Shown: positions 17,865-27,291 of the stretch, piece by piece
Layout of the letters: every line of letters starts with the position of its first letter
Numbering within the stretch: the stretch's first letter is position 1
Assembly (NCBI RefSeq): GCF_000518805.1
Contig: NZ_JAEH01000006.1
Span: 107,341-171,340, forward strand
Direction: 5' to 3'
DNA: 64,000 nt
Source: Shewanella waksmanii ATCC BAA-643
Lineage (GTDB): Bacteria > Pseudomonadota > Gammaproteobacteria > Enterobacterales > Shewanellaceae
Position numbers and translations under genes: made by a program
The notes under the pieces: model-generated
What the model was told of the DNA's origin: nothing
Seen by the model: only the letters and a program-made list of their open reading frames with translations
The model's database searches: none

Positions 17865-17909
17865 TATGCATTTTTGCATAACTGCGCGTATTCCCATGCA
17901 AGATTGCAT
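17865..17909. promoter_or_regulatory. Paired palindromic operators ATGCA-N4-TGCAT, 30 bp apart
   Basis: Two copies of the same dyad: TATGCA-TTTT-TGCATA at 17865-17880 and ATGCA-AGAT-TGCAT at 17896-17909. Their centres are 30 bases apart, close to three helical turns, so both would face the same side of the DNA. That is the arrangement expected for cooperative binding of a dimeric regulator such as the adjacent NtrC-like protein, whose Fis-type HTH binds dyads. They sit about 190 bases from the kinase start and 200-245 from fccA. The link to that regulator is inference. Confidence 0.6.
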
Positions 17910-18109
17910 AGCGGTTTTTTCAGCTTGTGATTGAGGCTTCATATCCCACTTGAGTTAATTGTTGCTAAGCCAGCTTTAAGCAATGATTAATCCAGAGCAA
18001 TGAAATGGTCCAGTTGATGGACATCATTCAGTGTGAAGCCTGAATAAACGATAAAGCATCTCTTGGCAGCGGCCAATGACGGCCAGAAGCAGAGAGACTG
18101 GGAGCAAAA

Positions 18110-19897
18110 ATGAAAAAAGTAAAATTAGCGGTCTATATAGCAGCACTATTGGGTAGTGCTGGTATCGCAGCAAACGCAACTGCAGCAGACAACTTGGCCG
18201 ACTTCCATGGTGAAAACATGGAATGTGAAAGCTGTCATACGCCAGATGGTGAACTGTCTAACGATAACCTAAGCCATGAAAATGCACAGTGCGTTTCTTG
18301 TCATGGGACGATGGAAGAAGTTGCTGAGCAAACCCAGCATGACCACTATAACGCCCATGATTCTCATTTCCCTGGCGATATTGCTTGTACCTCTTGTCAC
18401 AGTGCGCATGAAAAATCGATGGTGTATTGCGACTCTTGCCACAGTTTTGATTTCGACATGCCTTACACTAAAAAATGGCAGCGTGACGAACCGACAATTG
18501 CAGAGCTAGCGAAAGATAAGTCTGACCGCGAAGCAGCACTTGCGGCCGCTCCTCGTGACACCGTTGATGTTGTGGTTGTTGGCTCTGGTGGCGCAGGTTT
18601 CTCTGCAGCAGTTGCAGCTCATGACGAAGGCGCTAAAGTTATTCTGATTGAAAAAGAGCCTGTTATCGGCGGTAATGCCAAGCTAGCAGCGGGCGGCATG
18701 AATGCGGCTTGGACCGATCAGCAAAAAGCCAAAGGCATTGAAGATAGTGTTGAATCAATGCGTAAAGACACCATGAAAGGCGGCCGTGACCTAAACGATC
18801 CTGCCTTGGTTGATGTTTTAGTTACTCACTCTAAAGGTTCTGTAGATTGGATGACTAAGATGGGCGCAGACCTTACCGATATCGGTCGTATGGGCGGCGC
18901 TTCAGCTAACCGTTCACATCGCCCAACTGGCGGTGCAGGTGTCGGTGCTCATGTTATCCAAGTGCTTTATGATAATGCCAAAGAGCGCAACATCGACATG
19001 CGCATGAATACCCGTGGTATTGAGATCCTGCAAGATAATGACGGCAAAGTGACCGGTATCTTAGTTAAAGGCATGTACACAGGATACTACTGGGTCAAAG
19101 CGGATGCTGTCGTGTTAGCGACAGGTGGTTTTGGTAAGAATAATGACCGTGTGGCCAAGCTTGATCCTAAATTAAAAGGCTTTGTATCAACCAACCAACC
19201 AGGTGCAACCGGTGATGGTATTGACGTGGCGGGTAATGCAGGTGCTGCAATGCAGGATCTACAATATATTCAAGCTCATCCAACGCTATCGGTTAAAGGT
19301 GGGGTGATGGTGACTGAAGCGGTACGTGGTAATGGTGCCATTTTGGTTAACCGTGAAGGCAAGCGCTTTGTTAATGAAATCACCACTCGTGATAAAGCGG
19401 CTGCGGCCATTTTGCAACAAACGGGCAAGACAGCCTACTTAATCTTTGACGATTCAGTACGTAAGTCACTGAAGAAAATTGATAAGTACATTGGCCTTGG
19501 TGTGGTGCCGTCTGCCGAGTCGCCAGAGAAGCTTGGTAAAATTGAAAACATCGATGGTAAGGCATTAGCGGAAGCGATTGCACGTTATAACGGCTTTGTT
19601 AAAGCGGGTAAAGATACAGATTTTGAACGTCCTAATCTGCCACGCGCCCTAAACGAAGGTAACTACTACGCCATTGAAGTCACACCGGGTGTTCACCACA
19701 CTATGGGTGGGGTGAAAATCGATTCTAAAGCGGAAATCATCAATGCCAAACAGCAAGTGATTCCAGGCCTATACGGTGCCGGTGAAGTGACTGGTGGTGT
19801 TCATGGTGCTAACCGACTTGGTGGTAACGCGATTTCCGACATCATTACCTTTGGTAAAGTTGCGGGTGAAGAAGCGGCTAAGTATTCAACCAAATAA
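18110..19897 (+). CDS. fccA: Periplasmic tetrahaem flavocytochrome c fumarate reductase
   Basis: A 595-residue precursor with a Sec signal peptide ending at NATAADN. The N-terminal domain has four c-type haem sites (CESCH, CVSCH, CTSCH, CDSCH) within the first 115 residues. A flavin domain follows with [17 protein letters not shown] for FAD. Substrate-site segments typical of Shewanella FccA are all present: [32 protein letters not shown] with the proton-donating arginine, HHTMGGVK and the final [11 protein letters not shown]. It is a soluble periplasmic enzyme that takes electrons from the quinol oxidase CymA route and reduces fumarate to succinate in anaerobic respiration. Length matches known FccA. 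A GGGAG ribosome site lies ahead of the ATG. Divergent from a two-component operon, with CRP-like and dyad sites between. Confidence 0.96.
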   Translation: MKKVKLAVYIAALLGSAGIAANATAADNLADFHGENMECESCHTPDGELSNDNLSHENAQCVSCHGTMEEVAEQTQHDHYNAHDSHFPGDIACTSCHSAHEKSMVYCDSCHSFDFDMPYTKKWQRDEPTIAELAKDKSDREAALAAAPRDTVDVVVVGSGGAGFSAAVAAHDEGAKVILIEKEPVIGGNAKLAAGGMNAAWTDQQKAKGIEDSVESMRKDTMKGGRDLNDPALVDVLVTHSKGSVDWMTKMGADLTDIGRMGGASANRSHRPTGGAGVGAHVIQVLYDNAKERNIDMRMNTRGIEILQDNDGKVTGILVKGMYTGYYWVKADAVVLATGGFGKNNDRVAKLDPKLKGFVSTNQPGATGDGIDVAGNAGAAMQDLQYIQAHPTLSVKGGVMVTEAVRGNGAILVNREGKRFVNEITTRDKAAAAILQQTGKTAYLIFDDSVRKSLKKIDKYIGLGVVPSAESPEKLGKIENIDGKALAEAIARYNGFVKAGKDTDFERPNLPRALNEGNYYAIEVTPGVHHTMGGVKIDSKAEIINAKQQVIPGLYGAGEVTGGVHGANRLGGNAISDIITFGKVAGEEAAKYSTK

Positions 19898-20010
19898 GAA
19901 CTGGTTGCTAAGTAAGAGGACTTATACAAATCAGAGTACTCTCCTTAACTAGCATGTTTAATAAGTTCGTCTTAGGTAAAGACAAGCGGTGCTAAGCATC
20001 GCTAACCCAA

Positions 20011-20039
20011 GCCACAGTGTTATTACTGTGGCTTTTTTT
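20011..20039 (+). terminator. Rho-independent terminator of fccA
   Basis: An 8-bp stem GCCACAGT (20011-20018) / ACTGTGGC (20025-20032) with a 6-base loop, followed by seven T (20033-20039). Confidence 0.88.
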
Positions 20040-20044
20040 ACGCA

Positions 20045-20073
20045 ATAAAAAAACGCCACACTAAGTGGCGTTT
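20045..20073 (-). terminator. Rho-independent terminator of fbp
   Basis: An 8-bp stem AACGCCAC (20052-20059) / GTGGCGTT (20065-20072), with a T run on the minus strand (complement of 20047-20053). It serves the minus-strand fbp. Confidence 0.85.
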
Positions 20074-20095
20074 ATGTATCAGCGTATATCACTAT

Positions 20096-21085
20096 TTATA
20101 GGCTTGGCTCTTCACTGTAATCTTGGCCGTGATACTCCAAGCACATATCAACTTCGTTAGCAGAGCCTAAGATCACTGCGACACGTTGATGAATTTCAGT
20201 GGGTTGAATGTCCAAAATCGTTTCATAACCGGTTGAAGCCTTACCGCCTGCTTGTTCCACCAAGAATGCCATTGGGTTTGCTTCATACATTAACCGTAAC
20301 TTGTATGGTTTTTCAGGGTTTTTGTTGTCTGTTGGGTAGGTAAAAATACCGCCGCGCGACAGTACGCGATGCACATCACCCACCATAGCGGCAATCCAAC
20401 GCATGTTGAATGACTTTTCACGTGGGCCAATCTTACCTAGCAATAGATCGCTGATGTAAGTTTGCATTGGGGCTTCCCAAAAACGTTGATTTGACATGTT
20501 AATGGCAAACTCACCCGTGTCTTTGCTAATGGCCATAGCGCCATCGGTTAGCAAGAACTCGTTGGTTTCTGGGTTTAGGGTAAATAACTGTACGCCTTTA
20601 CCTGTGGTGAGTGCCAACATGGTTGATGGACCATAAAGTACATAACCTGCAGCCACTTGATTACGACCAGCTTGTAAGAAGCTTTGCTCTGTTAACTCAC
20701 CCTCAGTCGCAGGTAGCACTGAAAAAATGGTACCGACCAGCGAGTTGATGTCGATGTTCGATGAGCCATCTAATGGGTCGAAACACACTAAAAATTCGCC
20801 ATTGGCATCCGCTTCAACTACATAGTCTTCTTCTTCAGACGCGATACCACGAACCGTGCCGTCAGCTTGTAACGCATCTTTAAGCATGTCATTGGTGATG
20901 ATATCGAGCTTTTTCTGGGTTTCACCCTGAACGTTTTCTTGCTCAGTCGCGCCCAAAACACCGGCTAATGCGCCGTGGCGTACTGCATGACTAATCTCTT
21001 TTGAGGTGTTAGCTAGGGTCAGAATAAGTTTTTCAAGAGTAGGAGAAATTGCTTGTGAGGTCAGATTTTCAGCCAGAGTTTGCAT
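20096..21085 (-). CDS. fbp: Class I fructose-1,6-bisphosphatase
   Basis: 329 residues, the usual length. The metal-binding motif [21 protein letters not shown] is complete, and the upstream acidic metal site ASEEED is present. Cytosolic gluconeogenic enzyme converting fructose 1,6-bisphosphate to fructose 6-phosphate and phosphate. Monocistronic on the minus strand with its own terminator; convergent with fccA and divergent from the peptidase gene. No anomalies. Confidence 0.96.
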   Translation of the reverse strand: MQTLAENLTSQAISPTLEKLILTLANTSKEISHAVRHGALAGVLGATEQENVQGETQKKLDIITNDMLKDALQADGTVRGIASEEEDYVVEADANGEFLVCFDPLDGSSNIDINSLVGTIFSVLPATEGELTEQSFLQAGRNQVAAGYVLYGPSTMLALTTGKGVQLFTLNPETNEFLLTDGAMAISKDTGEFAINMSNQRFWEAPMQTYISDLLLGKIGPREKSFNMRWIAAMVGDVHRVLSRGGIFTYPTDNKNPEKPYKLRLMYEANPMAFLVEQAGGKASTGYETILDIQPTEIHQRVAVILGSANEVDMCLEYHGQDYSEEPSL

Positions 21086-21347
21086 CTTGTTTCCTATTTC
21101 ATTGCCGAGCGAGCTCAGCGTGAGATCTTATGGGGTAGCGACGTGACACCTTGATCACCGAGTAGGTATTAACGGTGGCTATCTCGTCTAGTGCATTATT
21201 TATAATTTGGCGCTGATTATATCTGAATTTATAACAAGTTTCAGTGACAACAATAGTGCGATGATTGTTTTAGTTTTGTGAAGCTTTAAGGCACAATGGC
21301 GCAGATGTTGTAACGTTTATCAGTTCACTTACGTCCAGGACACAATA

Positions 21348-23597
21348 ATGACAAAAAAATGGATGAGTTTAGCCCTAATGGCGGTGCCTATGCTTTTATC
21401 TCAGTCTTGCAGTGCGCTTAGCACGCAATCTACATCTGTTGGTGGCCAAACGCCGCTAACCATAGAACGTTTATATGATTCGCCTGCTTTAGCTGGCAGT
21501 AGCCCTAGAGGGTTAAAGCTATCGCCTGATGGCAAGCTGGTGACCTATCTAGCTGGCCGTGCTGATGACCAACACTTTTACGATCTTTGGCAGATGGATG
21601 TGGCAACGGGTCAACAAAGTCGTTTGCTTGATGCACAAAAGCTCACCATTGCTGAGCTATCTGATGAAGAGAAGGCAAGGCGTGAACGTCAACGTATTTA
21701 TGGCCAGGGGATCATGGAATACTTTTGGTCTGACGATGGCCAAACGATTCTAATCCCAGCCAGTGGCAACTTGTATTTATTTGCAATCGATTCTGGCAAA
21801 GTTACCCAGCTTGCCATTGGCGAAGGGTTTGCAACAGATGCGCGCTTGTCGCCTAAAGGACATTATGTCTCCTTCGTTCGTGAGCAAAACCTGTATGTAT
21901 TAGATCTTGCCAACAACCAATTGACGGCAATGACCACTGACGGTGGTGGCGCGATTAAGAATGCAATGGCGGAGTTTGTCGCTCAAGAAGAGATGGGCCG
22001 CATGACAGGTTACTGGTGGGCACCGGATGAATCTGCAATTGCCTACACCCGAGTTGATGAGTCAGGGGTAGAATTGGTCACGCGTAATGAAATATACGCT
22101 GATGGCATTAAACTGACTGAGCAGCGCTACCCTTATGCGGGTAAAACCAATGTTACCGTGCAATTGGGCGTTGTTAACCTGGCTTCAAAGCAGACACAAT
22201 GGGTCGACCTTGGTGCCGACAAGGACATCTATTTGCCGAGAGTTAAATGGCTGCCAAATAGCCAGCAGCTATCTTTTCAATGGCAAAGCCGCGATCAAAA
22301 AGCCTTAGATCTACGGGTTGTGGATCTAGCAGATATTAAGCAAAGTCGCGATTTAGTCAAAGAGCGTAGCCGTGCGTGGATAAACCTCAATGACGATTTG
22401 CATTTTTTAAAGAAAACCGAGCAGTTTATTTGGGCGTCGGAGCGCGATGGTTTTAATCATCTTTATCTATTTAATTTAGATGGCAGCTTGGCCAAACAGC
22501 TAACCCAAGGTGAGTGGGCCGTTGATGCCGTCTCTTTTATTGATGAGACCAATCAGTGGTTATATTTCACTGGCCGTAAAACCAAGGTCACCGAAAGACA
22601 CCTTTATCGAGTGCCACTTGGAGGTGGTGATGTCGAGCAGTTAAGTTCGCGCAGTGGTATGCATATGCCAGTGTTTGCCGATAACCAAGCAATCTATTTA
22701 GACTATTTCAATAGCTTGTCACAGCCTCCGCAAATCAGCTTGCATGATGAACAGGGTGAACGTTTAGCTTGGGTGGAAGAGAATGCCATCAACAAGACTC
22801 ATCCACTCTATCCCTATTTTGGTTTGTGGCAGCAACCGGAGTTTGGCGAGATTAAAGCTGAGGATGGCCAAGCACTGCAATATCGCCTATTTAAGCCAAC
22901 TAACTTTGATGCAAGTCAGCGTTACCCTGTGGTAGTGCGAGTGTATGGCGGCCCGCATGCACAGTTAGTAGTGAACAGTTGGAGCGAGCATGACTACTTT
23001 ACACAATACTTATTGCAACAAGGTTATGTTGTTTTTCAGCTAGACAATCGTGGCTCAGCGCATCGTGGCACTCGGTTTGAGTTTGTTATTCATGAGCACT
23101 TAGGCGAAGTTGAGGTTAATGATCAGAAAGCCGGTGTCGATTTCTTGCGTACTCAGTCATTTGTTGATGGCGAGAATATTGCGTTATATGGCCATAGCTA
23201 TGGCGGTTATATGGCCTTAATGGGATTGTTTAAAGCGCCTACGCATTTCAAAGCGGCTATTTCTGGTGCGCCAGTAACCGACTGGGCATTGTATGATACG
23301 CACTATACTGAGCGATATTTAGGTCACCCGCAAACCAATGCTCAAGGCTATGAGGCGAGCAGCGTATTCCCCTATGTGAAAAACTATCAGTCGGGACTGT
23401 TGATGTATCATGGCATGGCTGATGATAATGTCTTGTTTGAAAATAGCACTCGGGTGTACAAAGCCCTGCAAGATGAAGGTAAGCTATTTCAATTGATTGA
23501 CTACCCGGGGTCGAAACACTCAATGCGTGGTCATAAGGTACGCACCCATTTGTATCGCTCCTTAGCAGACTTTTTAGATAGGCAGCTAAAACCTTAG
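21348..23597 (+). CDS. Dipeptidyl peptidase IV-type S9 prolyl peptidase, exported
   Basis: 749 residues with an N-terminal signal sequence (a poor lipobox-like SQSC at about 20, so it could be a lipoprotein). An eight-bladed beta-propeller region follows with the EE motif that fixes the substrate amino terminus (VAQEEMGRMTGYWWAPDE). The C-terminal alpha/beta-hydrolase domain has nucleophile GHSYGG, the aspartate in GMADDNVL and the histidine in GSKHSMRG. It should release X-Pro or X-Ala dipeptides in the periplasm. The full domain set and glutamate pair favour DPP IV over prolyl oligopeptidase. Single gene, followed by a bidirectional terminator shared with arcA. Confidence 0.93.
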   Translation: MTKKWMSLALMAVPMLLSQSCSALSTQSTSVGGQTPLTIERLYDSPALAGSSPRGLKLSPDGKLVTYLAGRADDQHFYDLWQMDVATGQQSRLLDAQKLTIAELSDEEKARRERQRIYGQGIMEYFWSDDGQTILIPASGNLYLFAIDSGKVTQLAIGEGFATDARLSPKGHYVSFVREQNLYVLDLANNQLTAMTTDGGGAIKNAMAEFVAQEEMGRMTGYWWAPDESAIAYTRVDESGVELVTRNEIYADGIKLTEQRYPYAGKTNVTVQLGVVNLASKQTQWVDLGADKDIYLPRVKWLPNSQQLSFQWQSRDQKALDLRVVDLADIKQSRDLVKERSRAWINLNDDLHFLKKTEQFIWASERDGFNHLYLFNLDGSLAKQLTQGEWAVDAVSFIDETNQWLYFTGRKTKVTERHLYRVPLGGGDVEQLSSRSGMHMPVFADNQAIYLDYFNSLSQPPQISLHDEQGERLAWVEENAINKTHPLYPYFGLWQQPEFGEIKAEDGQALQYRLFKPTNFDASQRYPVVVRVYGGPHAQLVVNSWSEHDYFTQYLLQQGYVVFQLDNRGSAHRGTRFEFVIHEHLGEVEVNDQKAGVDFLRTQSFVDGENIALYGHSYGGYMALMGLFKAPTHFKAAISGAPVTDWALYDTHYTERYLGHPQTNAQGYEASSVFPYVKNYQSGLLMYHGMADDNVLFENSTRVYKALQDEGKLFQLIDYPGSKHSMRGHKVRTHLYRSLADFLDRQLKP

Positions 23598-23680
23598 TGC
23601 AAGCTAACCGCGCGAGATAATGCCCTAGAAGCAGCAATTGCCGATTGTTATAGGCAATCCTCATCAAATCGCAGCCACAA

Positions 23681-23708
23681 AAAAAGCCAGTCTTTAGACT
23701 GGCTTTTT
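23681..23708. terminator. Bidirectional terminator between the DPP IV gene and arcA
   Basis: A near-perfect long stem AAAAAGCCAGTCT (23681-23693) / AGACTGGCTTTTT (23696-23708), giving T runs on both strands between convergent genes. Confidence 0.88.
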
Positions 23709-23727
23709 AGTTATCTTACTGAGTAAC

Positions 23728-24447
23728 TTAAACTTCTTCTAAGTTACCGCAGAAACGATAGCCTTCACCGTGAATAGTCGCGATGATTTCTGGCGTATCA
23801 GGCAAGCTTTCAAAGTGCTTACGGATACGACGGATAGTCACGTCAACAGTGCGGTCATGTGGCTTAAGTTCGCGGCCAGTCATTTTCATGAGTAGGTCAG
23901 CACGAGTTAAGATTTTGCCAGGGTTCTCAACAAAGTGCAGCATCGCGCGGAATTCGCTACGTGGCAATTTGTAAGATTCGCCTTGTGGGCTAACTAGAGA
24001 GCGGCTGTTAATTTCTAAGCTCCAACCGTTGAAACGGTAGAACTCAACTGCGCTTTTCTCTTCTGATTCAGTACCAGTGCTATTGACTCGCGTCAGTAGG
24101 TTGCGTGCACGGATAGTCAACTCACGTGGGTTGAATGGTTTAGTGATGTAGTCATCAGCACCAATTTCAAGACCTAAGATCTTGTCAACTTTGTTATCAC
24201 GACCCGTTAGGAAGATTAGGCCGATGTTGTTGATCTCACGTAGTTCACGCGCAAGTAACAGACCATTTTTACCCGGTAGATTGATATCCATCACTACCAA
24301 GTTGATCTTGTTTTCTTGCATTGCTTTATGCATCTCTGCGCCATCATTAGCTTCTGATACCACATATCCTTCTGCTTCAAAAATACTTCTTAGCGTGTTT
24401 CTGGTAACGGCTTCATCTTCAACGATCAGAATGTGCGGGTTTTGCAT
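23728..24447 (-). CDS. arcA: Aerobic respiration control response regulator ArcA
   Basis: A 239-residue OmpR-type regulator almost identical in key segments to E. coli ArcA: start [15 protein letters not shown], phospho-acceptor [18 protein letters not shown] (D54), [20 protein letters not shown] and [21 protein letters not shown]-terminal winged helix carries [16 protein letters not shown]. It represses or activates respiratory genes according to redox state. In Shewanella it is known to work with ArcS and the phosphotransfer protein HptA rather than a full ArcB. No sensor gene is adjacent, as expected. Monocistronic. Confidence 0.96.
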   Translation of the reverse strand: MQNPHILIVEDEAVTRNTLRSIFEAEGYVVSEANDGAEMHKAMQENKINLVVMDINLPGKNGLLLARELREINNIGLIFLTGRDNKVDKILGLEIGADDYITKPFNPRELTIRARNLLTRVNSTGTESEEKSAVEFYRFNGWSLEINSRSLVSPQGESYKLPRSEFRAMLHFVENPGKILTRADLLMKMTGRELKPHDRTVDVTIRRIRKHFESLPDTPEIIATIHGEGYRFCGNLEEV

Positions 24448-25025
24448 ATTAAAGTACCTAATATTTGTTCAAATCTGTTCTAACCATGAGCGCGTGCTAC
24501 GGCTGCGCCCCATCTCATCTACTGACAATTACTGATCCACGTCGGTGCTCTCAAAAACTAGCCTGAAACAGCAACACACTTCATGATTAGTAAAGTATGC
24601 GTATCTCTATATTTTTAGGAAACGCGAACTGTATTCACTTCGATTAACAATAGTAGAGATTAGTTCCCCCTACTAGTTAATTATTTTTAAGCTTTAAATG
24701 TGCTGGCTGGTCACGCCGACATTTTATACAGGAAGTTGGTTTGCTCGTTACTTGCGTGTCAGTCAGTCGAAGTAACTAAGTGCGGTGCATCTTATTGTTC
24801 TAAAATGCTAACCAACGGTGCTTATTGTACTCGTTTTAGGCATTTGTTAACAAATGAAATGTTAACAAATTTACTTTGGGTTTTGAGCTATATCACACGA
24901 CTTGACCTAAGTTATTGATTTTTAACATTCATAAAAAAATCATTTTGGTGAACGGGATCACACCTGTAAGATAGCTAGCAGTATTTGCTATAATATTTCG
25001 AATCGAATATTGGAGCTTGACGGCA
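24448..25025. other. Intergenic region between arcA and the DUF3293 gene
   Basis: 578 bases with no convincing gene. A 72-codon GTG-started frame at 24700-24918 is cysteine-rich and unlike any protein recognised, so it was not called. A direct repeat TGTTAACAAAT occurs at 24845-24855 and 24860-24870. It includes GTTAA cores like those in ArcA boxes, but the 15-base spacing is not the usual one. GGAG at 25012-25015 serves the next gene. Confidence 0.45.
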
Positions 25026-25454
25026 ATGAGCACGGATAATCACCCCCTTTGGCAATGTTATCAGCAGACCCAATTCTTATTTACTCAATCACTTTCTCCC
25101 ACTTTATCTTTCGCTATTATTACTGCCCACAATCCACAGGGTGAAATATTGAGCGCCAGTCAAAATCGCTTATTAGATCGAAAGCTACAAGGTGAGATTG
25201 AGAAAATGGGTCTACCTTATCGGGCGATGGTGGGGACTTCGTCGGATCGGCGCCATATGGAAAAGAGTTGGGCTGTGGCGATAGATAAACCAGCGGCGAT
25301 TGCATTAGGTTTAGCTTTTAAACAAAATGCCATCTATTTTGTTGAAAATGACACTTTACGTTTAGTTCCATGCTTGTTGAAGCATGACGAGACGGCGATA
25401 GGGCGCTTTTCTAGTCGGGTTAATTTAGTCAGTGAACTGCCAGAATCTTGCTAG
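25026..25454 (+). CDS. DUF3293 family protein
   Basis: A 142-residue cytosolic protein recognised as DUF3293 from the opening SFAIITAHNPQGEILS, the NRLLDRKLQGEIEKMG block, and the WAVAIDKPAAIALGLAFKQNAIYFV segment. Function is unknown in the family. ATG at 25026 is preferred to the in-frame TTG at 25017. It stands alone ahead of the lysine riboswitch region. Confidence 0.82.
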   Translation: MSTDNHPLWQCYQQTQFLFTQSLSPTLSFAIITAHNPQGEILSASQNRLLDRKLQGEIEKMGLPYRAMVGTSSDRRHMEKSWAVAIDKPAAIALGLAFKQNAIYFVENDTLRLVPCLLKHDETAIGRFSSRVNLVSELPESC

Positions 25455-25602
25455 CTAGCTTCAGTTTTCATTTCATTTTCAGCCTTAATGGCGCGGTGAT
25501 ACGATTAAATCAACAAAACTCAGTGTTTTCTGGTTTGTAGCGTTGACAGTATTTAGTCAAATTTGTTAGTTTTGCGTCATTGGTATGGAAAACATACCAA
25601 TA

Positions 25603-25776
25603 CAGAAGAGGAGCGTTAACTAGGTAGTAAGCTTGAGGGGGGCCAACCCCGACGACAGTTTATGAGGGAGATTAGCGCCGAGGTATTGTCATTGTGTTTG
25701 GCTCACAGCAATATCGGTCGATTGGGTTGAATCCTAACGATTGTCACCTGTTTTTTGGTGGAGAGCTTCTGGTGAC
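25603..25776 (+). promoter_or_regulatory. Lysine riboswitch (L box) controlling lysC
   Basis: The leader follows the L-box consensus in order: GAAGAGGAGCGTTAACTA, AGTAA, a TGAGGGAGATTAGCGCCGAGG core (compare TGAGGGGGTGCATCGCCGAGG in E. coli lysC), GGTTGAATCC and GATTGTCACC. The closing P1 stem is CAGAAG (25603-25608) with CTTCTG (25766-25771). An alternative pairing GTCACC (25743-25748) with GGTGAC (25771-25776) competes with P1 and is a plausible expression switch. Lysine binding should repress lysC, either by hiding the start region or by early termination; no clear T-run terminator was seen, so translational control as in E. coli is favoured. The 454-base gap 25455-25908 holds this element plus a GGTATG/CATACC hairpin at 25582-25598. 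Confidence 0.92.
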
Positions 25777-25908
25777 GATCGCTTTTCCCTATCTTAAGGG
25801 TGTGTAATCTTTACACCAGGCTCTTCGAACGAAGTAAGTTCGGAGCGTAAATATGTTAATCAATTCTTATGTTGTAGCCTTTTCTCAATTTAGTTCAGAG
25901 GAAAGCTA

Positions 25909-27288
25909 ATGTCTGTTATTGCCCAATCTGTTGTGAATGAAATTGTTGTTGCCAAATTTGGTGGCACTTCTGTGGCTGATTATGCTGCCATGAATCGTTG
26001 CGCAGATATCATTCTGGCTAATCCCAATACCCGCGTTGTGGTGGTCAGTGCATCAAGCGGTGTCACTAACTTGCTGGTTGAGCTAACTCAAGCCACATTA
26101 GAAGAAGATAGACGCAAGCAAGTGATTAAAGAAATTGCGTCTATTCAGTACCGTATTTTGGATGACCTAGGTCGGCCGCAGGATGTCGCAGCACGTATAG
26201 ATAGTGTACTAAGCCAAATTGACAACCTCAGTGAGCAGTTAGTGCTTAATCGCAGCAAACAGATTATGGACGAGTTATTGGCACAAGGTGAGCAATGCTC
26301 ATCTGCTTTGTTTGCCGCTGTACTGCGCGAGAAAGGTGAATCAGCAGCTGCATTTGATGTTCGCCAAGTACTGAGAACCGACAGTCATTTTGGCAAGGCT
26401 GAGCCGCAAGTTGAAACGATTGCTCAGTTGGTAGAAGGTCAACTGCTGCCATTACTGGCAAGTCAGCGTATTGTTACTCAAGGCTTTATTGGTGCCGATG
26501 AAGCAGGTAAAACTACCACATTGGGTCGCGGCGGTAGCGATTATTCTGCCGCATTATTGGCAGAGGCATTGCGGGCCAACGCGGTAGAAATTTGGACCGA
26601 TGTGGCCGGTATCTACACAACCGATCCTCGTTTAGCACCTAACGCTCGTCCTATTGCAGAAATTAGCTTTAATGAAGCGGCCGAAATGGCGACCTTTGGC
26701 GCCAAGGTTCTACACCCAGCAACAATTTTGCCGGCGGTAAGACAAAAAATTCAGGTTTTTGTCGGTTCAAGTAAAGAGCCTGAGCGCGGCGGCACCTGGA
26801 TTCGTCATCAAGTCAGTGATGAACCTGTTTACCGTGCCGTGGCCGTTAGACGTGATCAGACGCTGTTAAACTTGCATAGTTTGCAGATGCTACATGCCCA
26901 AGGCTTCTTAGCTGAAACCTTTGCGACTTTAGCTAAGCATAAAATCAGTGTCGATTTGATTACCACGTCAGAAGTTAACGTATCACTTACCCTGGACAAA
27001 ACCGGCTCAGACTCTGCGGGCAATGGTCTACTGAGCGAGTCACTGCTGCAGGAGTTATCTCAGCATTGCCGAGTGAGAGTGGAAGATGACTTAGCCTTAG
27101 TGGCTATCGTAGGCAATAAAATTGCCTCCACAGCCGGTGTTTGTCGACGCGTGTTTGAAGTATTGGAAACCCATAATGTACGCATGATATGCCAAGGCGC
27201 TAGTCCGCATAATTTATGTGTCTTAGTGGCCGAATCGGAAGCGGCTCAAGTGGTTCAAGCATTGCACCAAAATCTATTTGAAGGATAA
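25909..27288 (+). CDS. lysC: Lysine-sensitive aspartokinase III
   Basis: 459 residues, monofunctional. The kinase domain begins VVAKFGGTSVADY (the conserved KFGGTS) and includes TLGRGGSDYSAAL and EIWTDVAGIYTTDPR. Two ACT-like regions near the end (HSLQMLHAQGFLAETF... and VAIVGNKIASTAGV) bind the feedback inhibitor. It phosphorylates aspartate, the first step to lysine, threonine and methionine. The lysine riboswitch upstream and overall match to E. coli LysC identify the lysine-controlled isozyme. An AGAGGAAAG ribosome site precedes the ATG. The desuccinylase-like gene follows three bases after the stop, so they are co-transcribed. Confidence 0.96.
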   Translation: MSVIAQSVVNEIVVAKFGGTSVADYAAMNRCADIILANPNTRVVVVSASSGVTNLLVELTQATLEEDRRKQVIKEIASIQYRILDDLGRPQDVAARIDSVLSQIDNLSEQLVLNRSKQIMDELLAQGEQCSSALFAAVLREKGESAAAFDVRQVLRTDSHFGKAEPQVETIAQLVEGQLLPLLASQRIVTQGFIGADEAGKTTTLGRGGSDYSAALLAEALRANAVEIWTDVAGIYTTDPRLAPNARPIAEISFNEAAEMATFGAKVLHPATILPAVRQKIQVFVGSSKEPERGGTWIRHQVSDEPVYRAVAVRRDQTLLNLHSLQMLHAQGFLAETFATLAKHKISVDLITTSEVNVSLTLDKTGSDSAGNGLLSESLLQELSQHCRVRVEDDLALVAIVGNKIASTAGVCRRVFEVLETHNVRMICQGASPHNLCVLVAESEAAQVVQALHQNLFEG

Positions 27289-27291
27289 AAC

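Noticed and set aside
17694..18109. A sigma-54 (-24/-12) promoter for fccA
   Set aside because: The closest GG/GC pairs (for example TTGGCAG near 18062) lack the TTGC element at the right spacing, so it was not called.
23257..23667. A 136-codon minus-strand frame over the end of the DPP IV gene
   Set aside because: Antisense to the catalytic domain with intact active-site codons on the plus strand; composition is that of a shadow frame.
24700..24918. A 72-codon GTG-started frame between arcA and the DUF3293 gene
   Set aside because: No ribosome-binding site, odd cysteine-rich composition, and it runs across likely control DNA with direct repeats.
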